This document shows positions 1 to 4,682 of a stretch of DNA of 6,566 nucleotides, piece by piece. Position 1 is the first letter of the stretch, and each line of letters begins with the position of its first letter. Origin of the DNA: Chloroflexota bacterium (GTDB taxonomy: Bacteria > Chloroflexota > Anaerolineae > B4-G1); assembly GCA_024232355.1 (NCBI GenBank), contig JAAEPW010000272.1, positions 1-6,566 of the forward strand. Reading direction: 5' to 3'. The notes beneath the pieces are model-generated. The model saw only the letters and a program-made list of their open reading frames with translations. It was not told the origin of the DNA and searched no databases. The translations under genes were made by a program, and so were the position numbers.

Positions 1-379
1 CATATGCGTCAACTTAAGGATTATGTCCTTCTGAGCAACCAACGGGAGCGAAGAATCTCTCTGAAACCAACGTTTAACGGAGCCTGTTGTTGGAAAATCG
101 GCTTGATGTCAGCCTCAAATCCTGGATTTTCCAACGATCTCACGGATAATCGGCGGTTGTGAAATGTTTTTCGGCTTCGGGTAGTACCACAAGGAACCGT
201 AGTCGGCCAAAATGTGGGGCGCAGACCATCCATAAACCCAAATCTCAGGCCAAAATAGGTAAATTCTCCGTTTCAAGCCTGAAAATGGAGCAAACTGAGC
301 GCCCCACGGTCAAGTATGGTGCTACCCGGCTTCGTCTCCGAAAGATATGTTGCCTATTTTTCTTAAGTTGACGCATATG
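1..379. mobile_element. MITE-like element with 18-bp terminal inverted repeats
   Basis: Bases 1-18 (CATATGCGTCAACTTAAG) are the exact reverse complement of 362-379. The interior contains nested complementary segments: 178-188 with 318-328 (one mismatch), 214-222 with 299-307 (perfect 9 bp) and 245-250 with 277-282. A separate 11-bp stem joins 89-99 and 125-135. No transposase is encoded; the only open frames are about 70 codons and resemble nothing I recognise. This fits a non-autonomous transposable element or a short IS remnant able to fold into a long hairpin. The left outer flank is outside the window, so neither a target duplication nor the true left end can be checked. The family is unknown. 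Confidence 0.65.
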
Positions 380-418
380 GGGCGGTGGGGTGCGGGGTCT
401 GTGACCACAAGCGGGGGG
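379..418 (+). other. Potential G-quadruplex tract next to the MITE end
   Basis: Four G-runs lie on the + strand: 379-382, 387-390, 394-397 and 413-418, with loops of 4, 3 and 15 bases. The last loop is long for a canonical quadruplex, so folding is possible but not assured. The tract starts at the last base of the right inverted repeat of the 1-379 element. Confidence 0.35.
380..395 (+). repeat. Copy 1 of a 16-base G-rich near-direct repeat
   Basis: GGGCGGTGGGGTGCGG here recurs at 699-714 with a single G-to-A change. The copies lie 319 bases apart in a G-rich stretch, so chance is not excluded. Confidence 0.35.
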
Positions 419-698
419 AGAGCGGTGTTGATGGGTTGGCCTTGTTGTGGTGGTTTGTGGGTGGTGGCCCGCCCCATCGCTCGCCACCGCTGAAACAGAG
501 GGTCGGTCACTCGGATTGCCTCGCTTTCCCGTCCTCCCCGTGAGAAAACTTGGTAATGAACCTCGGGCCACAGATTACCACAGGAGCTATCGACTTGACC
601 TGCTCATCACCTCCACCACCGCCGCAGCCCCACTCTGCTCCCTCGCCGTCTTCCCCTGTTCTGGCTAGGTGGTGCATTGGCTTGTTCCCTTGGGCCAG

Positions 699-714
699 GG
701 GCGGTGGAGTGCGG
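699..714 (+). repeat. Copy 2 of the 16-base G-rich near-direct repeat
   Basis: GGGCGGTGGAGTGCGG matches 380-395 at 15 of 16 bases. The flanks do not match beyond this core. Confidence 0.35.
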
Positions 715-717
715 TGT

Positions 718-769
718 GGGGAGTTGGGGGTGTGTGATGTTGTGGGTGGGTGATGTTGTGGGATGGGGG
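718..769 (+). repeat. G-run cluster with tandem 16-base repeat
   Basis: The 12-mer TGATGTTGTGGG occurs at 735-746 and again at 751-762, a period of 16 bases. G-runs lie at 718-721, 726-730, 744-746, 748-750, 760-762 and 765-769. The last four runs have loops of 1, 9 and 2 bases, a relaxed G-quadruplex pattern. No coding function is apparent. Confidence 0.4.
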
Positions 770-876
770 CTGTACCTTTCGGTGGTACGAACCTGGGTGA
801 GGACTTTGGTTTGCTGTGGTGAGAGCGGGGGCGCTTTGGGCGGGATGACTAACGAGTCTATTGGAGCAGGCACTGT

Positions 877-905
877 TTGACAGTCTGGAAGGGAGAAAGT
901 ACAAT
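877..905 (+). promoter_or_regulatory. Sigma70-type promoter
   Basis: A perfect -35 hexamer TTGACA (877-882) is followed, after exactly 17 bases, by TACAAT (900-905), one base from the consensus TATAAT. Transcription would begin near 912. It points at the small ORF starting at 989, giving a leader of about 75 bases, and could also serve the downstream genes because no terminator was recognised between them. This is the best promoter match I found in the window. Confidence 0.7.
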
Positions 906-988
906 TTAGTGAACAAGTTCATCGGTTCCCCCTCGGATTAAGATTACGAGATTACCACTCTACCTCATTATTCGGTAGGAGATGATAT

Positions 989-1123
989 ATGCACACAATG
1001 AAGCGCCGTGGCACTGGTTCAGTTGAATGGGATTTTGATGAAAGGTACTCAAGTGACACCAAAATATCCTCAAAAGAGTATCTCAATCAACTAAAACGAC
1101 CTGTTCAAAGAGGCAAGAGCTAG
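989..1123 (+). CDS. Small protein of 44 residues, unknown function
   Basis: ATG at 989 is preceded by AGGAG (977-981) at a spacing of 7 bases, and a near-consensus sigma70 promoter lies about 85 bases upstream. The product begins MHTMKRRG and ends QRGKS before TAG. It has a basic start, an acidic-aromatic middle (VEWDFDERY, residues 12-20) and a lysine/serine-rich, probably helical second half with a basic tail. It has no signal peptide, membrane segment or cysteine. I do not recognise the family. Its size and charge pattern would suit a small regulator or antitoxin-like peptide, but no toxin partner follows, so this is speculation. A second in-frame ATG at 998 is an alternative start. Coding status rests on the promoter and ribosome binding site, not on homology; it could also be a truncated remnant. 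Confidence 0.5.
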   Translation: MHTMKRRGTGSVEWDFDERYSSDTKISSKEYLNQLKRPVQRGKS

Positions 1124-1437
1124 ATTTTGCCCAGCATTGGGGAAATCCCACCCAACTAAACCCGTGCCCGAATTTACCCTTGTTGTTAAAAGCTGGAGAG
1201 AGAGATGCAGGGAAAGAGTGAAAAACTACATGCAAAGTCATTGCGGTTTCGCCGATCAGAGACCTTGTACTGACGTCCAGGACCCAGTGCTTCGTTCAAC
1301 AGAATAGGAAACCATTTTATGCTGCGACGGTTGTGCAAAGGTGGTGGAACCAATCGCCCATCTGCTGAAGCAATCTTCAACATAAATGTTGATGTGATGC
1401 GAGTTACGTAAAATTCAATAGCGCCAATCTCAAAATT
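1124..1437. other. Intergenic region with a possible broken small ORF
   Basis: No clear gene is visible here. An ATG at 1205 with GGAG (1195-1198, spacing 6) opens a 22-codon frame that stops at TGA 1271-1273. The same frame then stays open for 45 codons to TAA 1409-1411. This could be a small gene broken by a nonsense change, or chance. A short palindrome (TCAACA, 4-base loop, TGTTGA) sits at 1377-1392, about 60 bases before the next gene, and could be an operator or chance. I found no good promoter directly in front of the gene at 1451. Confidence 0.3.
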
Positions 1438-1444
1438 AAGGAGG
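1438..1444 (+). promoter_or_regulatory. Strong Shine-Dalgarno sequence AAGGAGG
   Basis: AAGGAGG ends 6 bases before the ATG at 1451. It fixes the start of the PAS-like gene and predicts efficient translation. Confidence 0.85.
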
Positions 1445-1450
1445 AAGACA

Positions 1451-1870
1451 ATGTGTCAAGAATCATTTAATCAAGCGGAATTTGCTGTAATGACTCGAGA
1501 ATTGTTTAGCAATGAGCATCTCAACAAGGCATTGATGAACAGTCTCCCATACCCAGCTATGCTTATTCGCAAAGACAGAAGAATAATTGCGGTGAATGAG
1601 GCTGCAAAAGATATGGGAGTCAAAGTTGGCTCCTTCTGCTGGGATACCTTTGGCAAAAAAGCTTCTATCTCGGAAAAAGACAGAGAGTACTATGAAAAAA
1701 CCAATTCGGTCCCTCCAGAAGGAATAAAATGCACCTTTTGCAGAGCGGATGAAGCGCTTGTATCTCTGAAATCGGTTAATGAAAAGATCCCTGCTGGCGA
1801 TATTACTTATGATACCTACTGGATCCCATTAACTGCTGAGGTGTATCTTCATTACGCTATCGTGTTGTAA
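1451..1870 (+). CDS. Small PAS-like sensor protein with CxxC motif
   Basis: A soluble protein of 139 residues. After a helical lead (1-30), residues 31-70 read like the first half of a PAS fold: NSLPYPAMLIRKDRRIIAVN, a glycine turn and FCWDTFGK. Residues 90-101 carry a cysteine pair (C94-T-F-C97) in GIKCTFCRADEA, and the end (GDITYDTYWIPL to VYLHYAI) would supply the last strands. C63, C94 and C97 are candidates for metal, Fe-S or disulfide redox chemistry. From memory, stand-alone proteins with this cysteine pattern and a DTxWIPL-type end occur in Desulfobacterota and related anaerobes, usually as hypothetical or PAS-domain proteins; I cannot confirm this by search. There is no catalytic or output domain, so it probably signals by binding a partner, plausibly the multi-PAS kinase downstream. 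Estimated GC is about 42%, close to the first PAS of that kinase and below the rest. A MITE abuts its stop codon, but the C-terminus is unchanged by the insertion. Confidence 0.85.
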   Translation: MCQESFNQAEFAVMTRELFSNEHLNKALMNSLPYPAMLIRKDRRIIAVNEAAKDMGVKVGSFCWDTFGKKASISEKDREYYEKTNSVPPEGIKCTFCRADEALVSLKSVNEKIPAGDITYDTYWIPLTAEVYLHYAIVL

Positions 1871-1872
1871 AG
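1863..1872 (+). repeat. Target-site duplication, left copy
   Basis: TGTTGTAAAG here is repeated exactly at 2025-2034, flanking the 152-bp element. The copy includes the TAA stop codon (1868-1870) of the PAS-like gene. The match does not extend on either side, as expected for a 10-bp target duplication. Confidence 0.85.
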
Positions 1873-2024
1873 TAGGGCAATTGCATTTATAATCTGGCAC
1901 CTTGTTTTATGCACAAAATTGGTTGTTTTGTTAGTAGCATAGGGCCTTGTGCCCATTTTACGCCCACGAGGGGCTGTGCTACATATTGGATTCGAGGTGT
2001 TGAAATATAAATGCAATCGCCCTA
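1873..2024. mobile_element. MITE, 152 bp, with 19-bp TIRs and 10-bp target duplication
   Basis: The terminal inverted repeats are 1873-1891 (TAGGGCAATTGCATTTATA) and the complement of 2006-2024, matching at 18 of 19 bases. Exact 10-bp direct repeats flank both ends. The interior encodes nothing and contains partly complementary segments (about 1935-1947 with 1970-1982). Ends, size and target duplication are those of a non-autonomous DNA transposon moved in trans. A 10-bp duplication is within the range of IS4/IS231-type transposases, but assignment to that group is inference. In RNA the TIRs could form a long hairpin between the PAS-like and kinase genes, which might modulate read-through or mRNA decay. 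Confidence 0.85.
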
Positions 2025-2034
2025 TGTTGTAAAG
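2025..2034 (+). repeat. Target-site duplication, right copy
   Basis: TGTTGTAAAG, identical to 1863-1872. Removing the element and one copy joins the stop codon region directly to CTCTTGGGAATTGG and shortens the gap to the next gene to about 142 bases. Confidence 0.85.
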
Positions 2035-2174
2035 CTCTTGGGAATTGGCAAGCAGGGCGGTTTGCGAGAATCTGTTAAACAACCACGCTTGTCATATCCT
2101 GCTTCTGCGCGACTGGGGAAGCTATCGAAGGATTTATGCCCAAGTGTACTAGCGGTGACAGAGGTTACAAGATT

Positions 2175-4529
2175 ATGGTCAAACAAGAATATACAACCGA
2201 GTGGGTATTAAGAGCGCAGAAAATTGCGCATCTCGGGATATGGGATCAAGATCCAATCTCGAATGAACTTTGGTGGTCCGATGAAACATTCAGGATTCTA
2301 GGAATTGAGCCACAGACTATAGCTCCCAGCTTTGAAAAGTTCCTCCAGATGGTACACCCTGATGACCGGGCGTTCATTGTCAAACAAACAGAGTTATTAA
2401 AATCTGACGATATTCCTTACAAAGTTGATTACCGAATAATAAGAGGCGACAAGTCAGAGCGCATAGTTCATGAAGAAGCTTTGATTGAACGGGACGAAAA
2501 AGGAACTCCAATAAAAATAACAGGGATACTCCAGGACGTCACCGAGCGCAAGCGGGCGGAAAAAGAGCTGGCAGCGCAAAGACAGAGACTGGGCGACATT
2601 CTCACAGGCACCAATGCCGGAACCTGGAACTGGAATGTTCAAACCGGCGAGGTCACGATGAATGAACGTTGGGCAGAGATTATGGGCCACACGCTTAAGG
2701 AATTGGTGCCTATCGATATCCAGACCTGGATTAATAGCGTCCACCCCGAGGATCTTGCCAATGTAAATAATCAACTGGAGCGGCACTTTGCGGGCCAGCA
2801 GGATTACTACGATGTCGAGTTCCGGCAACCACACAAAGACGGCGGCTGGGTATGGGTTAATGCACGCGGCAAAGTGGTCGAATGGACCAGTGATGGAAAA
2901 CCGTTGCGAATGAGCGGCACACATCTCGACATCACCGAGCGCAAGCAGACGGAGGAGGCGCTGCAGGAGAGTGAGGAACGCTACATGATGGCTACGCGCG
3001 CCGCGCGGGTTGGCGTGTGGGACTGGAACGTGCAGACCGGCGAATTTTACCTAGGTCCGAACGTCAAGGCGCTTTTGGGCTACAGCGACGAGGAAATCTC
3101 CAACGATCTCGATATCTGGACCGGGTACGTACATCCAGACGACCGCCAGGCCGTTATGGACGCTTTCCAGGCACACCTCGACGGACAGACGCCCGAATAT
3201 GTCTACGAGCATCGTATGTGGCACAAAGACGGTTCTGCGCGTTGGATCCTCGTTCGCGGGACGGCAATCCGAGATGCACAGGGCAACGCCGTCCGGGTAA
3301 TGGGGACCGATACTGACATCACCGAGCGCAAGCGGGTGGAGGAAGAGCGGGAACGACTCCTGGTAGCCGAACGTGAGCAGAGACTCTTGGCCGAGACGCT
3401 GGCAGAGGTGACGCTGGCTCTTACCTCACAGACGCAGCACGATGCGGTGTTGGACGAGATTTTGCGCCAGGCCCAGCGCATCGTTCCCTTTACTACCGCT
3501 AACATCGTGTTGCTGGAGGGCGATGTGTTTCGCAGCATTCACGGGCTGGGTTACAAGGCCTGGGGAACCACGAGTTTTCTCTCTGATACGGTGCATTCGT
3601 TGAAAGATTTTCCCACAGATGCCGAGGTCGTGCGCTCGCAAAAGCCTGTGGTCATCCCAAAAACGTATAATGACGCGCGTTGGGTAGCGGTCGACGAAAC
3701 GGCGTGGATTCAATCTTATCTTGCCGTTCCCATCTGCCTGCGTGACCATGTCGTGGGTCTGTTGCGGCTGGATAGCGACACGCCCGATGCGTTCTCTACT
3801 GCGGATGTTGAACGATTGCTACCCCTGGTGAACGCTGCGGCCATCGCTATCGAGAACGCGTGGCTCTACGAGCAGGCGCAGCAGGATACCGAGACGAAAA
3901 CGTTGCTGTTGCGCGAGGTCAACCATCGTGTGCTAAACAACCTGACCATGATCATGAGTATCCTCGATATAGAACAGAGGCGCCCCCTGGACGACGAGGT
4001 CGACTTTCGGGCTGTGCTGCACGACGTCGCCGACCGCATTGGCGGGATGGTCACCGTCCATCGCATGTTGTCCAGCGCTCAATGGATGCCCCTCGACCTG
4101 CGTGAGGTCGTGACCAGAGTGATCGACGCGGCGTTGAGTGGCTCGCCGATCCGGGATCGTATCGCGGTCGAGGTGGGCACTCCCAACGATGCCCTGCGCG
4201 TCTCATCAAAGCAGGCGATCACGGTGGCCTTGATGATCAACGAGCTGACCACCAACAGCATCAAGTACGCCTTTGGTGACGGGTCTCAGGGGCGAATTCA
4301 CGTTCAGATTACCGCGTTAGAAAGAGAGGGAAACGAGCGCGAGAAGGTGTGCTTAGTCTACCGTGATGACGGTCCTGGGATGCCGGAGGAGGTATTGGCG
4401 GGAGAACGCCAAGGCACCGGGCTATGGTTAGTGGAGGTAAACGTACAAGGTCTGCGAGGAGAGGTTAAATTGCAGAACGATGGTGGCGCGGTGGCGGTGC
4501 TTACGTTCGAACGTGCGCCGTTGGATTAG
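2175..4529 (+). CDS. Sensor histidine kinase, PAS-PAS-PAS-GAF-HisKA_2-HATPase
   Basis: A cytoplasmic sensor kinase of 784 residues with no membrane segments. Domain order: PAS 1 (about 11-129), PAS 2 (135-259) and PAS 3 (268-387), each with an HPDD/HPED motif and closing in D(V/I)TERK. A GAF domain follows (about 405-565; IVPFTTANIVLLEG, YLAVPICLRDHVVGLLRLD). The dimerisation segment is of HisKA_2 type, with LLREVNHRVLNN carrying the expected phospho-acceptor His584. The ATPase has an N-box (INELTTNSIKYAF, N689/N694), DDGPGM (D731) and a G2 loop (GTGLWLV, 747-753). The catalytic motifs look intact, so autophosphorylation on ATP is expected; the ligand is unknown. The start is uncertain. ATG 2175 has GAGG (2161-2164) at spacing 10 and gives an N-terminus that fits the PAS family. 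ATG 2136 has AAGGA only 3 bases away and adds 13 atypical residues. The receiver partner may be the hybrid kinase 153 bases downstream. GC rises from about 40% in PAS 1 to about 58% in PAS 3, hinting at a chimeric origin. Confidence 0.93.
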   Translation: MVKQEYTTEWVLRAQKIAHLGIWDQDPISNELWWSDETFRILGIEPQTIAPSFEKFLQMVHPDDRAFIVKQTELLKSDDIPYKVDYRIIRGDKSERIVHEEALIERDEKGTPIKITGILQDVTERKRAEKELAAQRQRLGDILTGTNAGTWNWNVQTGEVTMNERWAEIMGHTLKELVPIDIQTWINSVHPEDLANVNNQLERHFAGQQDYYDVEFRQPHKDGGWVWVNARGKVVEWTSDGKPLRMSGTHLDITERKQTEEALQESEERYMMATRAARVGVWDWNVQTGEFYLGPNVKALLGYSDEEISNDLDIWTGYVHPDDRQAVMDAFQAHLDGQTPEYVYEHRMWHKDGSARWILVRGTAIRDAQGNAVRVMGTDTDITERKRVEEERERLLVAEREQRLLAETLAEVTLALTSQTQHDAVLDEILRQAQRIVPFTTANIVLLEGDVFRSIHGLGYKAWGTTSFLSDTVHSLKDFPTDAEVVRSQKPVVIPKTYNDARWVAVDETAWIQSYLAVPICLRDHVVGLLRLDSDTPDAFSTADVERLLPLVNAAAIAIENAWLYEQAQQDTETKTLLLREVNHRVLNNLTMIMSILDIEQRRPLDDEVDFRAVLHDVADRIGGMVTVHRMLSSAQWMPLDLREVVTRVIDAALSGSPIRDRIAVEVGTPNDALRVSSKQAITVALMINELTTNSIKYAFGDGSQGRIHVQITALEREGNEREKVCLVYRDDGPGMPEEVLAGERQGTGLWLVEVNVQGLRGEVKLQNDGGAVAVLTFERAPLD

Positions 4530-4564
4530 GGTCGATTATCAGAGGTTCATCGCTCGCCAAAGGT

Positions 4565-4588
4565 CCCTGCCCGAGGTGGACGGGAGGG
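4565..4588 (+). other. Short imperfect hairpin between the two kinase genes
   Basis: CCCT-G-CCCG pairs with CGGG-AGGG around a 7-base loop, with one bulged G. No T-run follows, so it is not a convincing intrinsic terminator and the two kinase genes may be co-transcribed. The rest of the gap (4530-4682) shows nothing else except the candidate start sites of the next gene. Confidence 0.25.
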
Positions 4589-4616
4589 TATCGATCGGGG
4601 ATGTCGCCCAACAGTG

Positions 4617-4631
4617 AAGGGAATGCATATG
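4617..4631 (+). promoter_or_regulatory. Alternative translation start for the hybrid kinase
   Basis: AAGGG (4617-4621) lies 7 bases before an in-frame ATG at 4629 and competes with AGGAA (4671-4675) before ATG 4683. The longer form adds 18 residues (MSKDGVDSQLICRDRKCI) with no receiver features, so the shorter form is preferred on family grounds. Confidence 0.4.
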
Positions 4632-4682
4632 AGCAAGGATGGCGTTGATTCACAACTGATTTGTAGAGATAGGAAGTGTATT

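Larger units (their letters stand above)
380..876. other. Gene-free G/T-skewed spacer
   Basis: I see no convincing gene in this stretch. Open frames on both strands are short, lack ribosome binding sites and translate to proline/threonine/histidine- or glycine/valine-rich strings typical of low-complexity shadows. The + strand is strongly G- and T-rich at 380-475 and 667-850, separated by a C-rich patch (about 590-660). It holds G-run clusters, a 12-base direct repeat of period 16 (735-746 and 751-762), and a 16-base near-repeat (380-395 and 699-714, one mismatch). It may be decayed mobile DNA; its function is unknown. Confidence 0.5.

Noticed and set aside
245..571. Minus-strand open frame of 108 codons starting outside the first MITE and running into it
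   Set aside because: The translation is proline/threonine/histidine-rich outside the element, has no ribosome binding site, and its tail is simply the MITE interior. It resembles no protein I know.
607..922. Overlapping minus-strand frames of 85-88 codons rich in proline, histidine and threonine
   Set aside because: These are low-complexity translations of the G/T-rich tract in two frames, with no start signal.
1186..1383. Minus-strand frame of 65 codons before the PAS-like gene
   Set aside because: It has no clear ribosome binding site, no recognisable motif and overlaps the equally weak plus-strand frame. Coding was not supported.
1389..1414. Promoter directly before the PAS-like gene (TTGATG then TAAAAT)
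   Set aside because: The spacer is 14 bases, too short for sigma70 recognition, and the -35 match is weak.
1986..2013. Promoter within the 1873-2024 MITE (TTGGAT then TATAAA)
   Set aside because: The spacing is only 14 bases to TATAAA, or 16 to a poor TAAATG, so an outward promoter for the kinase is not supported.
2454..2924. Minus-strand frame of 156 codons inside the first kinase
   Set aside because: It lies antisense to strongly supported PAS 1-PAS 2 coding sequence and shows no family features; it is a shadow.
4530..4613. Intrinsic terminator between the two kinase genes
   Set aside because: The only hairpin (4565-4588) is bulged and lacks a T-run, so it was not called a terminator.
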